From Pseudomonas sp. FP198 (GTDB lineage Bacteria; Pseudomonadota; Gammaproteobacteria; Pseudomonadales; Pseudomonadaceae): DNA of 64,000 bases. The stretch spans positions 3,241,501 through 3,305,500 of the forward strand of contig NZ_CP117452.1 of the NCBI RefSeq assembly GCF_030687895.1, read 5' to 3'. The translations under genes and the position numbers were made by a program. Of this stretch, positions 26,712-36,199 are shown piece after piece (position 1 is the stretch's first letter; every line of letters begins with the position of its first letter). The notes below the pieces were generated by a model. That model was not told the DNA's origin and did no database searches. It worked only from the letters and a program-made list of their open reading frames with translations.

Positions 26712-27722
26712 ATGCTGACTGTCATCTGTAACGAACCCGGCTCGCTAACCGCCATCGAACGTGAAATACCCGCCAGGAAACCGCGAGAGGTCCTGATTCG
26801 AGTCAAGCGTGTCGGCGTCTGCGGCACCGATCTGCATATTTTCAGCGGCAACCAGCCGTTCCTCGAATACCCACGCGTCATGGGTCATGAGTTCTCCGGA
26901 ATCGTCGAAGCCAGCGACGCCTCCAGCGACCTGGCTGTCGGTGATGTTGTCTACGTGATGCCCTATCTTTCCTGCGGCACTTGCGTTGCCTGCCGTCAAG
27001 GCAAGACCAACTGCTGCACCCGCATCCAGGTCCTGGGCGTCCATTGCGACGGCGCCTTCACTCAATACCTGAGCGTCCCCCAGGAGTTCGTGCACAAGGC
27101 CGTGGGGGTTTCCCTGGACCAGGCGGCGATGATCGAATTTCTCTCCATCGGAGCCCACGCCGTACGTCGCTCGAACGTCCAGACAGACAAACACGCCCTG
27201 GTGGTCGGCACCGGCCCGATCGGCATGGCGGCGGCGATCTTCGCGAGCCTGCGGGGGGCGAAAGTCACCGTACTGGATACCCGCCAGGATCGCCTGGCGT
27301 TCTGCAAGGAACATCTGGATATCCACGCGGCCGTGCACATCGGCGAAGGCGACAAGCAGGCCTTGGCCGAACTGACCGGGGACGATTTTTTCGACGTGGT
27401 ATTCGATGCCACCGGCAATGCCCGGGCGATGGAGCGTGGATTCGAATTCATCGCCCACGGTGGCACCTACGTGATGATCTCGGTGGTACGGGACTCGATC
27501 ACTTTCTCCGATCCTGAATTCCACAAGCGTGAAGCCACGCTGATGGGCAGCCGCAACGCCACCCGGGAAGATTTCCAGTACGTCGAGCAATGTTTGCGCG
27601 AGGGCTTGATTCCCGATGCAGCCCTGAACACCCATCGGCTGCTGCTGAGCGACGTGGCCCGCTCCTTCTCCACATTGCTCGACCCCAACCAGGGTGTGGT
27701 CAAGGCAATCATCGAGTGCTAG
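26712..27722 (+). CDS. Zinc-dependent medium-chain alcohol dehydrogenase, sugar-acid type
   Basis: 336 residues from ATG at 26712 (AAGGAG upstream). The catalytic zinc site has Cys in GVCGTDLH and His-Glu in VMGHEFSG. The structural zinc cysteines are in SCGTCVACRQGKTNCC. The NAD site is VVGTGPIGMAAAIFA. The family includes L-threonine, L-gulonate and L-galactonate dehydrogenases. It is followed 17 bp later by a UxaA-type hydrolyase and then a GntR regulator, so it probably oxidises a hexonate to a keto-acid that feeds sugar-acid catabolism. The exact substrate is not readable. Confidence 0.88.
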   Translation: MLTVICNEPGSLTAIEREIPARKPREVLIRVKRVGVCGTDLHIFSGNQPFLEYPRVMGHEFSGIVEASDASSDLAVGDVVYVMPYLSCGTCVACRQGKTNCCTRIQVLGVHCDGAFTQYLSVPQEFVHKAVGVSLDQAAMIEFLSIGAHAVRRSNVQTDKHALVVGTGPIGMAAAIFASLRGAKVTVLDTRQDRLAFCKEHLDIHAAVHIGEGDKQALAELTGDDFFDVVFDATGNARAMERGFEFIAHGGTYVMISVVRDSITFSDPEFHKREATLMGSRNATREDFQYVEQCLREGLIPDAALNTHRLLLSDVARSFSTLLDPNQGVVKAIIEC

Positions 27723-27739
27723 GCAACGGAGGACACCGT

Positions 27740-29269
27740 ATGAACCCGCCTGCTTCCACCTTGCTTGTCCTGGCCGCCGGTGACGATGTTGCCGTGGCTC
27801 GGGGCGACATTCCCGAAGGTCAAAGCCTCAGCGCCGATGGCATCACGCTGGCCGCCCGACAACCGATACCATCCGGCCACAAGATCGCCCTGCGCCCGGT
27901 GTCGGCCGGCCATCGGGTACTCAAATACGGGCAGACTATCGGCCAGGCAACCCGAGACATCGAGCCCGGCGATCACGTCCACGTGCATAACCTGGACATG
28001 TCTGCGACCAATGCCGAACACAGCGTGCAGAACGTCTATGTGCCCACATTGCCGAGCGCTCACCCTGCCACGTTCGAAGGTTATCTGCGTGACGATGGAC
28101 GCGTCGGCACGCGCAACTACATTGGCGTGATTTCCAGCGTCAACTGCTCGGCGACCGTCTGCAAGCACATCGCCAAGGCCTTTTCATCCGAGCGGCTGAA
28201 AGACTTCCCCAACGTCGACGGCGTCGTCGCAATCACCCATGGCAGTGGCTGTGGCATGGGGGCCAAGGGTGAAGGTATCGACATCCTCAAGCGCACCTTG
28301 CGCGGGTATGCCGATCACGCCAATTTCGCCGGGGTGCTGTTGATCGGCCTCGGTTGCGAGGTCAACCAACTCACCCCGCTCATGGATGAACTGGGCGATC
28401 GCCGCGCTGCACTCAAGGCCAGCCTGATCATTCAGGACGAAGGCGGCACCCGCGAAGCCGTGCAACGCGGTATTGCCGCGATTGAAGCGATGTTGCCCAT
28501 CGTCAACCAATGCCGGCGCACGACGGTAGCCGCCAGTCACCTGTGCGTCGGTCTGCAATGTGGCGGCTCGGATGGCTACTCAGGCATCACGGCCAATCCG
28601 GCGCTAGGCGCGGCCGTGGACCTGCTGGTGCAACAGGGCGGCACCGCGATCCTGTCGGAAACCCCGGAGATCTATGGCGCTGAACACCTGCTGACAGCCC
28701 GCGCCGCGTCCGCCGACATCTCGGCGAAACTGATGGAGCGCATCCATTGGTGGGAAACCTATGTGCAACACAACGACGGCGACATGAACAACAACCCGTC
28801 ACCGGGCAACAAGGCCGGAGGCATCACTACCATTCTGGAAAAATCCCTGGGCGCGGTGGCAAAAGCCGGCTCGACCGGGCTGATGGGGGTCTATCACTAC
28901 GCTGAAAAAATCGATACCCGGGGCCTGGTGTTCATGGACACCCCCGGCTATGACCCGGTGTCCGCGACCGGTCAGGTGGCGGGCGGCGCCAATCTCATCT
29001 GCTTCACCACGGGGCGCGGCTCGACCTACGGCTGCAAGCCCACGCCCTCCTTGAAGATCGCCACCAACACCCGCCTGTTCCAGCACATGGAGCTGGACAT
29101 GGACTTCAACGCCGGTGGCATTGTCGACGGTGGGGAATCGGTGGCCGAGGCCGGTGAACGGTTGTTCAGGTTGATGCTGCAGACCGCTTCCGGAAGCCGC
29201 ACCCGCAGCGAGGAAAATGGCCTGGGCGATAACGAATTCCTGCCCTGGCAGATTGGTGCGGTGATGTGA
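27740..29269 (+). CDS. UxaA/GarD-family sugar-acid dehydratase (altronate-type hydrolyase)
   Basis: 509 residues from ATG at 27740 (ACGGAGG site). The N-terminal 100 residues form an SAF-like lid domain (VAVARGDIPEG...ALRPVSAGHRVLKYG). The large catalytic domain carries RDDGRVGTRNYIGVISSVNCSATV, the metal-site motif HGSGCGMG, GLGCEVNQ, CGGSDGYSGITANPA and the C-terminal STYGCKPTPSLKIATNT. Family members dehydrate D-altronate to KDG, or galactarate. Length and domain order fit altronate dehydratase. It is coupled to a zinc dehydrogenase and a GntR regulator. No UxaB or UxaC is nearby, so the substrate may differ from altronate. Confidence 0.88.
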   Translation: MNPPASTLLVLAAGDDVAVARGDIPEGQSLSADGITLAARQPIPSGHKIALRPVSAGHRVLKYGQTIGQATRDIEPGDHVHVHNLDMSATNAEHSVQNVYVPTLPSAHPATFEGYLRDDGRVGTRNYIGVISSVNCSATVCKHIAKAFSSERLKDFPNVDGVVAITHGSGCGMGAKGEGIDILKRTLRGYADHANFAGVLLIGLGCEVNQLTPLMDELGDRRAALKASLIIQDEGGTREAVQRGIAAIEAMLPIVNQCRRTTVAASHLCVGLQCGGSDGYSGITANPALGAAVDLLVQQGGTAILSETPEIYGAEHLLTARAASADISAKLMERIHWWETYVQHNDGDMNNNPSPGNKAGGITTILEKSLGAVAKAGSTGLMGVYHYAEKIDTRGLVFMDTPGYDPVSATGQVAGGANLICFTTGRGSTYGCKPTPSLKIATNTRLFQHMELDMDFNAGGIVDGGESVAEAGERLFRLMLQTASGSRTRSEENGLGDNEFLPWQIGAVM

Positions 29270-29350
29270 GTCCTTGCACTCGTTCCTACACCAATGAACA
29301 CGATCAAGCGGCTATGGTAGCCTTTGCGGATTCTCCGATGGACGCCCCCC

Positions 29351-30064
29351 ATGGTCTCACCGATCAACGCCGCCGAACGCAAGCCGTACCAGAAAATCGC
29401 TGATCAACTGCGCAACTACATTGCCGAGGGGGAGTTCAAGACGGGCGCAAGACTTCCCCCCGAGCGCGATTTGACCCAGCTTCTCGGGGTTTCCCGCCCG
29501 TCCCTTCGCGAGGCGCTGATCGCTCTCGAAATCGACGGCGACATCGAGATCAAGATGGGCTCCGGCGTGTACGTACGGGCCAGGTCCGCGGATGCAAAAA
29601 AACCGAGCATGACCTTGGGCGAGAGTCCCTCGGAACTCATGCAGGCTCGCGCCTTGATCGAGGGCGAGTCGGTGGTCCTGGCGTGTCTGCATGGCAAGAA
29701 AAGTGACTACCGCTACCTGCAGGAATGCATCGATGCGATGCGCGCGAGCATCGCCAGTGGTCTGCCGCCGTTGGAGGATGACCGCAGGTTTCATCAGCGC
29801 CTGGCAAAAATGAGCGGCAACTCCGCCCTGGTGCGGATCATCACCGCCCTGTTCGATGAACGTCACAATCCGATTTCGGCGCACCTGAGCAAACACGCGG
29901 AGAACACACTGACGTGGGAGGCGGCAGTCGTCGAACATGAAGCAATCCTGCACGCCGTGTCCACCAAGGACGTGCTCGGCGCCCAGACCTCAATGCGCCA
30001 GCACCTGAGCCGCTCGGAAAACCGCTGGCTGAAGGCCCTCGAACCTGAAGCCCCCGCCGACTAG
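29351..30064 (+). CDS. GntR-family (FadR subfamily) regulator of the sugar-acid genes
   Basis: 237 residues. The winged helix is at about 10-75 (IADQLRNYIAEGEFKTGARLPPERDLTQLLGVSRPSLREALIALEI), followed by an FCD helical ligand domain (RRFHQRLAKMSGN and a C-terminal HLSRSENR). It closely follows the UxuR/ExuR layout, regulators that respond to hexuronates. It is the third gene of the plus-strand set and is probably autoregulated with it. The ATG at 29351 lacks a good ribosome site; a TTG at 29324 is possible but less likely. Confidence 0.88.
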   Translation: MVSPINAAERKPYQKIADQLRNYIAEGEFKTGARLPPERDLTQLLGVSRPSLREALIALEIDGDIEIKMGSGVYVRARSADAKKPSMTLGESPSELMQARALIEGESVVLACLHGKKSDYRYLQECIDAMRASIASGLPPLEDDRRFHQRLAKMSGNSALVRIITALFDERHNPISAHLSKHAENTLTWEAAVVEHEAILHAVSTKDVLGAQTSMRQHLSRSENRWLKALEPEAPAD

Positions 30065-30096
30065 GCCCATCCGTTCAATCTCAGAACACAGAACCC

Positions 30097-31054
30097 GTGG
30101 CGAGGGAGCTTGCTCCCGCTGGGGTGCGCAGCGCCCCCAATCCGGTTGAATGCGATTTTCCGGATGCACCGAGGTGCCTGTCTCAGGGGCTGCTGCGCAG
30201 CCCAGCGGGGATAAATCCCCTCGCCACAAAAGCCCCGGCGTCCTGACGCTTGCCTCGCTTGATGCTGGTACCGCTTTTGTGGCGAGGGAGCTTGCTCCCG
30301 CTGGGTTGCGCAGCGACCCCAATCCGGTTGAACGCGATTTGCCTGATGCACCGAGGTGCCTGTTTCAGGGGCTGCTGCGCAGCCCAGCGGGGATAAATCC
30401 CCTCGCCACAAAAGCCCCGGCGTCCTGACGCTTGCCTCGCTTGATGCTGGTACCGCTTTTGTGGCGAGGGAGCTTGCTCCCGCTGGGTTGCGCAGCGACC
30501 CCAATCCGGTTGAACGCGATTTGCCTGATGCACCGAGGTGCCTGTTTCAGGGGCTGCTGCGCAGCCCAGCGGGGATAAATCCCCTCGCCACAAAAGCCCC
30601 GGCGTCCTGACGCTTGCCTCGCTTGATGCTGGTACCGCTTTTGTGGCGAGGGAGCTTGCTCCCGCTGGGTTGCGCAGCGACCCCAATCCGGTTGAACGCG
30701 ATTTGCCTGATGCACCGAGGTGCCTGTTTCAGGGGCTGCTGCGCAGCCCAGCGGGAGCAAGCTCCCTCGCCACGGGTTCGTGTAGGCAGTTGGGTATGGA
30801 ATGCACCGACGCGTCTGCACTCCTGCCTCGTTTCCCTACCGGTACCCGCTTTTGTGGCGAGGGGATTTATCCCCGCTGGGGTGCGCAGCGCCCCCAATCC
30901 GGTTGAATGCGATTTGCCGGATGCACCGAGGTGCCTGGTTTCAGGGCTGCTGCGCAGCCCAGCGGGGATAAATCCCCTCGCCACAAAAGCCCCGGCATCT
31001 CTGGTTTCAGGGCTGCTGCGCAGCCCAGCGGGAGCAAGCTCCTCCGCCACGGGG
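30097..31054. repeat. Tandem array of REP doublets, 182-bp unit
   Basis: The whole 1-kb gap between the GntR and uxuA genes is repeat. GTGGCGAGGG starts at 30097, 30279, 30461 and 30643, exactly 182 bp apart. Each unit holds a forward REP, a spacer with GATGCACCGAGGTGCCTG, an inverted REP and a linker with GCTTGATGCTGGTACC. Units 2 and 3 look identical by eye; the first differs at a few bases and the fourth has a different 3' end. A diverged copy starts near 30854 and ends with two more REP halves at about 31010-31054. No gene is seen; apparent open frames are the repeat read through. Confidence 0.92.
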
Positions 31055-31067
31055 TGTTGCTCGGGAT

Positions 31068-32255
31068 TTAGTCTGCTGTTTGGTCCAGTTGTCGGCGCAC
31101 GGCCAGTTCCACGCCGCGGATTTCCGCCAGGCCCTTGAGGCGGCCGATCAGGGAGTAGCCGGGATTGCTCTTGCGATGCTGGTCGTCGAGCAACTGATGC
31201 CCATGGTCTGGACGCAGCGGCAAGCGCGGGCCGCCTTCGCGCTCGCGCCGGCGCTCTTCGGCCACCAGGGCACTGATGACCCCGACCATATCGACGTCCC
31301 CAGCCAGGTGATGAGCTTCATGAAAGCTGCGTGGATCGGCTTCCCGACGGGTCGAACGCAGGTGAGTGAAGTAGATGAACGGCGCAAAGTGCCTGGCCAT
31401 CGCCACCAGGTCGTTGTCCTCGCGCACGCCATAGGAGCCGGTACAGAATGTCAGGCCATTGGCCGGGCTTGGCGCGGCGTCCAGCAGCCATTGGGCGTCT
31501 TCGGCGGTAGAAAGGATGCGCGGCAGCCCGAGCAATGCCCGGGGCGGGTCGTCCGGGTGGATCGCCATGCGCACGCCCACCGCCTCCGCAACCGGGATCA
31601 CCGCGCGCAGAAAATACCCCAGGTGCTCACGCAACCTGGCCTCGTCGATGTCGGCGTAGGTACGCAGCAACTCGCGAAATTTGTCCAGGCTGTAGTGTTC
31701 TTCCGCGCCGGGCAATCCGGCGATCAGGGTATCGACCAAGGCTTCGCGCCCGGCGGGCGACAGTTGTCCGAAATAGGCCCTGGCCTGCTGGATATCCTCG
31801 GCGCTGTACTCGTCCTGCGCTCCCGGACGCTGGAGGATGAACAGGTCGAAGGCGGCGAACGCAGTCTGGTCGAAGCGCAAGGCCCAACCGCCATCCGCCA
31901 GTTCATACGTCAGGTCGGTGCGGGTCCAGTCCAGCACCGGCATGAAGTTGTAGCAGACGATATCGATGCCGCAGCTCGCCAGGTTACGCACGCTTTGCTG
32001 GTAGTTGGCGATGTACTCGTCACGACGTCCGCAACCGCGCTTGATGTCCTCGTGCACCGGAATGCTTTCCACCACGGACCAGGTCAAGCCAGCCGCTTCG
32101 ATCAGCGCCTTGCGCGCCGCAATCGCGTCCACCGGCCAGACCTGGCCATTGGGAATCTCGTGCAACGCGGTGACGATGCCGGTCGCACCGGTCTGGCGAA
32201 CGTCTGCCAGGGAAATCGGATCTTTGGGGCCAAACCAACGCCATGTCTGTTCCAT
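31068..32255 (-). CDS. uxuA: D-mannonate dehydratase, UxuA type
   Basis: 395 residues from ATG at 32255 with AAGGAG upstream. The opening [37 protein letters not shown] block, [31 protein letters not shown] and the HLRSTRRE and RPDHGHQL blocks are the UxuA signature; the His, Asp and Cys residues bind Mn/Fe. It removes water from D-mannonate to give 2-keto-3-deoxygluconate. It is the last gene of a six-gene operon that also encodes ManD, an unrelated enzyme of the same reaction. Start lies 13 bases after the UxuB stop. Confidence 0.95.
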   Translation of the reverse strand: MEQTWRWFGPKDPISLADVRQTGATGIVTALHEIPNGQVWPVDAIAARKALIEAAGLTWSVVESIPVHEDIKRGCGRRDEYIANYQQSVRNLASCGIDIVCYNFMPVLDWTRTDLTYELADGGWALRFDQTAFAAFDLFILQRPGAQDEYSAEDIQQARAYFGQLSPAGREALVDTLIAGLPGAEEHYSLDKFRELLRTYADIDEARLREHLGYFLRAVIPVAEAVGVRMAIHPDDPPRALLGLPRILSTAEDAQWLLDAAPSPANGLTFCTGSYGVREDNDLVAMARHFAPFIYFTHLRSTRREADPRSFHEAHHLAGDVDMVGVISALVAEERRREREGGPRLPLRPDHGHQLLDDQHRKSNPGYSLIGRLKGLAEIRGVELAVRRQLDQTAD

Positions 32256-32268
32256 GTTCTTCTCCTTG

Positions 32269-33729
32269 TTATCGGTTGGGTGCGGCAAAGGTGTGCAACA
32301 GGCTGTCCACGCCATCGCGGGTCAAGACGGCGTAGGCGCGGTGCACCGCATCGCGAAATGCGGCGTGAGCCGACAGCGCCGGCGGGAAGACTTCTTGAAG
32401 ATCGAGAAAAGCATCGACCCGCGATGCACCGTCGAAGCGTCCCGCAACGTCGGCAAAGGTTGCGCTCAGCGGGTCGTCGACCACATGCGCCGGTCGACCG
32501 GGCAACGGCTGCGTGCAGTAATGAATCCAGGCGGCAATTCCCAACGCGGTGCAGTCGATGCCGCGCCCTTGGTCGAGCAGTTGCTCGGCGCCGAGCAACC
32601 AGCGTTGCGGCAGTTTTTGCGAACCGTCCATGGCAATCTGGCGCAAGCGATGTTGCAGGCTGTCATTGGCGAAGCGCGCCAGCAGGTCGCGACCGTATAC
32701 CGACAGGTCGATACCTGCCGGCATGTCCAGCGTGGGCGCGGCTTCCTCGGACATGTAACGCTCGATGAAACGCGCCAGCCTCACATCGCTGACGGCCTCG
32801 AAGACTGACTCATGCCCGGCCAGCAGCCCCACATAGGCCAGCAACGAATGGCTGCCGTTGAGCATGCGCAATTTCATGGTTTCGAACGGGCGCACGTCGT
32901 CGACCATCTGCACGCCTTCGACTTCCCAGTCCGGTCGGCCAAGGGGGAAATGGTCTTCGATCACCCACTGGCTGAAGCTTTCGCAGACCACGGCGGCGCG
33001 GTCGTGGCAGTCCAATTGTTGCTCAAGCCGGGCGAAGGATTCCTCGTCCATGGCCGGCACGATGCGGTCGACCATGCAGCTGGGAAATGCCACCTGTTGC
33101 TCGATCCACTGCGCCAGCGCCTGATCCTGCAACGCCGCCAATGCGCTGACCGCCTGGCGGGTGCGCTGGCCGTTGTCGGGCATGTTGTCACAGCACAACA
33201 CGGTGAACGCCGGGACGCCCGCGGCGCGACGACGACGCAGGGCTTCGAGGACGATGCCGGGCGCCGAGCGCGGCGCCTGCGGATGGGCGATGTCATGGGC
33301 AATTGTCGGATCCTCACGGCGTAACTGCCCTGAAGAAGGGCTCAGGCAGTAGCCTTTTTCAGTGACGGTGAGCGTGACGATCCGCGTCTGCGGCGCGGCC
33401 ATGCGTTGCAACAACTGCTCCAGTTCCTGACCGCCCTCGCCTGCATACAAGGCCTCGCGCAACACCCCGATCTCCCGCAGCGTCACCTGCTCGCGGTCAC
33501 GATACTCCGCTACATGGTAACGGCCGTCCTGCTCGCGCAATTGCTCGACCAAGGCGTGATTGGAGCGCAGGTTGGCGCTGCACAAGCCCCAGTCGCTGTC
33601 GCCGTGGCGATTGAGATGGCGTTGCAGGTACACCGCCTGATGCGCCCGGTGAAAGGCACCCAGGCCCAGGTGCACGATGCCGATCTCGCGGACTTGGCCG
33701 GTGGCGGGAACGCGTTGGTTGAGCGACAT
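32269..33729 (-). CDS. uxuB: D-fructuronate reductase / mannonate oxidoreductase (UxuB)
   Basis: 486 residues, the normal length for the long-chain mannitol dehydrogenase family. The NAD site is [18 protein letters not shown] at the N-terminus. The catalytic C-terminal domain carries [14 protein letters not shown], with the conserved Lys and the Asn-x-x-His pair typical of the family. It interconverts D-fructuronate and D-mannonate. A strong AGGAGG precedes the start. It lies between the transporter and uxuA genes with 12-13 bp gaps, so the chain fructuronate to mannonate to KDG is encoded in order. Confidence 0.94.
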   Translation of the reverse strand: MSLNQRVPATGQVREIGIVHLGLGAFHRAHQAVYLQRHLNRHGDSDWGLCSANLRSNHALVEQLREQDGRYHVAEYRDREQVTLREIGVLREALYAGEGGQELEQLLQRMAAPQTRIVTLTVTEKGYCLSPSSGQLRREDPTIAHDIAHPQAPRSAPGIVLEALRRRRAAGVPAFTVLCCDNMPDNGQRTRQAVSALAALQDQALAQWIEQQVAFPSCMVDRIVPAMDEESFARLEQQLDCHDRAAVVCESFSQWVIEDHFPLGRPDWEVEGVQMVDDVRPFETMKLRMLNGSHSLLAYVGLLAGHESVFEAVSDVRLARFIERYMSEEAAPTLDMPAGIDLSVYGRDLLARFANDSLQHRLRQIAMDGSQKLPQRWLLGAEQLLDQGRGIDCTALGIAAWIHYCTQPLPGRPAHVVDDPLSATFADVAGRFDGASRVDAFLDLQEVFPPALSAHAAFRDAVHRAYAVLTRDGVDSLLHTFAAPNR

Positions 33730-33741
33730 GGCTATCCTCCT

Positions 33742-35034
33742 TCAGGGATGGTCGAGGGCTGGACGCGGCTGGCCGCCGGCATCGGCCTGCGGCGCGACAC
33801 CTGCCACCGCCAGCGGCTTGACGTAACGCGCCACGCACAGCGCACCGATGATGGTCAGCAGGCCCGCCAGCAGGAACGCGCTGGTGAACGAGCCGGTGAA
33901 CTGGACGATGAACCCGGTCAGGGTCGGCCCGATGATGCCCGAGGTGTTGGCCAGGAAATGCATGAAGCCGCTGACGCCGCCGACCCGCGCCGCAGGTACC
34001 GTGTCCTGGATGATCGCCCAATAGATCGCGCCGGTGAGGTAGAGGAAAAACACCGCCAGCGCCACCAGGATGACGGCCGGATACAGCGTCTTCACCACCC
34101 CGGCGACGCCGATGCAACCGGCGCAGGCCAACAGGCAAGTCACCAGCACGACCTTGCGCGAGAACATGATCCGCCCGGTCTTCTTGAACACGAAGTCGGA
34201 AATGAACCCACCCAACGCCAGCCCCAGGAAGCCCAGCAACCAGGGGATGACCGTGGCGATGCTCATGTCCTTGACGTTCAGGCCGTGGGCCATGGTGAGA
34301 TAACTGGGGAACCAGGTCAGGAAGAAGAACAGTGTGTAGTTATAGGAAAAGAACGCCAGGGAGGTGAACAGCACCGTCGGCTGCTTGAGGTAGAACCGCA
34401 GCGGGAATACCGGTTGCGACGCCAGCTCGCTCTGCCCCTCCGCCCGCAGGATATCCTCGGCGCCCTCGCCCTCGGGTTTTTCCTTGACGAACTTGTACCA
34501 GATTGCCGCCCAGATCAGGCCGACCAGCATGATGATGATGAAAGACACCTTCCAGCCGTAGGTGACCGCAATGAAGCCCACCACCGGACCGGAAATCGCC
34601 CCGCCCAGCGGCGTGCCGGACATCGAGGCACCGAGGGCTCGCGCCCGGCGCTTGGGGGTGTACCAGTTGTTCACCATTTTGCTGGTGGTGACACTCAGCG
34701 GACCTTCACCCATGCCGAACAGGATCCGGATGAGCACCAGCGACGCGAAGCCCACCGTCAGCACCGTGAGGCCGCTGAACAACGACCACAGGACCATGGC
34801 CAGCAGCAACGTGGTCTTGGCGCCATAACGGTCGGCGGCCCAGCCACCGATGAAGTTGAAGGCGGCATAACCGACGAAAAAGCTGCTGAAGATCATGCCC
34901 ATCTCACCCGTACTCAAACCGTAGTCTTTCTGGATGAACGGCGCCGCCACAGACAATGCCGACCGGTCGAGGTAATTGATCACCCCGGCCAGGAACAGCA
35001 TGATGATGATTAAGCTACGTCCTTGACCAAACAT
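33742..35034 (-). CDS. MFS hexuronate/hexonate transporter (ACS family, ExuT/GudP-like)
   Basis: 430 residues with twelve hydrophobic segments. The anion:cation symporter signature runs through LAGVINYLDRSALSVAAPFIQ, the loop motif GWAADRYGAKTTLL and RILFGMGEGPLSVTTSKMV. Relatives import glucarate, galactonate and hexuronates with protons. It lies between the dehydrogenase and uxuB genes, so the substrate should be the one the operon degrades, such as L-gulonate, fructuronate or mannonate. GGGAGG precedes the start. Confidence 0.92.
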   Translation of the reverse strand: MFGQGRSLIIIMLFLAGVINYLDRSALSVAAPFIQKDYGLSTGEMGMIFSSFFVGYAAFNFIGGWAADRYGAKTTLLLAMVLWSLFSGLTVLTVGFASLVLIRILFGMGEGPLSVTTSKMVNNWYTPKRRARALGASMSGTPLGGAISGPVVGFIAVTYGWKVSFIIIMLVGLIWAAIWYKFVKEKPEGEGAEDILRAEGQSELASQPVFPLRFYLKQPTVLFTSLAFFSYNYTLFFFLTWFPSYLTMAHGLNVKDMSIATVIPWLLGFLGLALGGFISDFVFKKTGRIMFSRKVVLVTCLLACAGCIGVAGVVKTLYPAVILVALAVFFLYLTGAIYWAIIQDTVPAARVGGVSGFMHFLANTSGIIGPTLTGFIVQFTGSFTSAFLLAGLLTIIGALCVARYVKPLAVAGVAPQADAGGQPRPALDHP

Positions 35035-35112
35035 GGTGGAACCTCCCGCTTGTTGTGTTTATTCGGTGAGGGTGCCCATGACAGGCACGATGAAACCGGT
35101 GATGCAGACGGC

Positions 35113-36144
35113 TCAGTGAAGGGCGCTCGTCAGCTCCACCAGGACTTTTCGGGTTTGCTCGGGGTGCTTCTCGATCAGGTCGATGGCGCCGGGCATTTCA
35201 TCGAAGCTGACGCGATGGCTGATCAGGTCCTGGACCTGCAATTTGCCGCTGGCGATCAGTTCGATCACCCGCGGAAACTTGCGGTTGTTTAGCCGTGAAC
35301 CGACCAGGGTCAATTCCTTCTTGATCATTTCCAACTGCACCAGATCGCTGGGCGTGGCATTGAAGCCGAGCAATCCGATGCGTCCGGCCGGCGAGGCCAG
35401 GCGCACCATCTGCGGCATCAGCGCCGGAATGCAGGCGGCGTCGACAATCAACGGCACACCCTCGCCCTGGGTGTGCTCACGCATCAGCGCTTCGACATCG
35501 ACTTGCTGGCCGTTCAGGGTCCGACTGGCGCCCAGCGCACGCGCTGTCTCCAGGCGGCTGTCGATGACATCGGTCACGGTGATGTCAGTCATTCCCAGCG
35601 CCCGGGCCATTTGCACCAGGGTCAGGCCGATCACGCCGGCGCCGTAGATCAACACGCTGTCACCCGGTTGCGGCTGCATCCGATCGAGCACGTTCAGGGC
35701 AATGGAATAAGGCTCCACCAGGGCGCCGTGGCTGAGGGACATCGAATCGGGCAAGCGGTGGGCGTTCTCGGCCGGGACGCAGACCTGTTCGCTGAAGCCT
35801 CCGTCGCGGTGCACGCCGATCACTTGCAGCCGCGTGCAGACGTTCGGCCGCCCAATGCGGCAGGGATAACAGGTGCCGCAACTGATCACCGGATCGATGC
35901 AGACCCGGTCGCCGACTTGAAGGTGCTCGACACCTTCACCGACCTGCCGGATCACCCCGGAGAACTCATGGCCGGTGACCCGGGGGAAACGCACGAATGC
36001 GTTCTGCCCGTGAATGATGTGCATGTCCGAGCCACAGATGCCGGCATACGCCACATCGACCAGCACCTCGCCACGAGCGATCTCGGGGCGGTCGACCTGG
36101 GCCAGGCCGAACTCGAAGGGTGCTCTTACCTGGAACGCTTTCAT
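35113..36144 (-). CDS. Zinc-dependent dehydrogenase, RspB/L-gulonate 5-dehydrogenase-like
   Basis: 343 residues from ATG at 36144 (CAGGAG upstream); the longer opening overlaps ManD coding sequence and is rejected. The catalytic zinc is held by Cys in GICGSDMH and His-Glu in VTGHEFSG, structural zinc cysteines are in SCGTCYPCRIGRPNVC, and the NAD site is IYGAGVIGLTLVQ. In other bacteria a RspB-type enzyme next to ManD oxidises L-gulonate to D-fructuronate, which UxuB then reduces. All three genes occur here in one operon. L-galactonate or L-idonate are alternative substrates. Confidence 0.85.
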   Translation of the reverse strand: MKAFQVRAPFEFGLAQVDRPEIARGEVLVDVAYAGICGSDMHIIHGQNAFVRFPRVTGHEFSGVIRQVGEGVEHLQVGDRVCIDPVISCGTCYPCRIGRPNVCTRLQVIGVHRDGGFSEQVCVPAENAHRLPDSMSLSHGALVEPYSIALNVLDRMQPQPGDSVLIYGAGVIGLTLVQMARALGMTDITVTDVIDSRLETARALGASRTLNGQQVDVEALMREHTQGEGVPLIVDAACIPALMPQMVRLASPAGRIGLLGFNATPSDLVQLEMIKKELTLVGSRLNNRKFPRVIELIASGKLQVQDLISHRVSFDEMPGAIDLIEKHPEQTRKVLVELTSALH

Positions 36145-36199
36145 CGGATGACTCCTGGCGGGACATTCGTCCCGTTTCCTTGAATGGGTTGAAACCGTT

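Noticed and set aside
30097..31054. CRISPR array
   Set aside because: Unit is 182 bp and the whole unit repeats, with no short repeat and unique spacers and no cas genes.
30061..31138. Overlapping open frames with repeated peptides (e.g. GSLRNPAGASSLATKA)
   Set aside because: They are the 182-bp REP array read through; 182 is not divisible by three, no ribosome sites, and both strands give similar frames.
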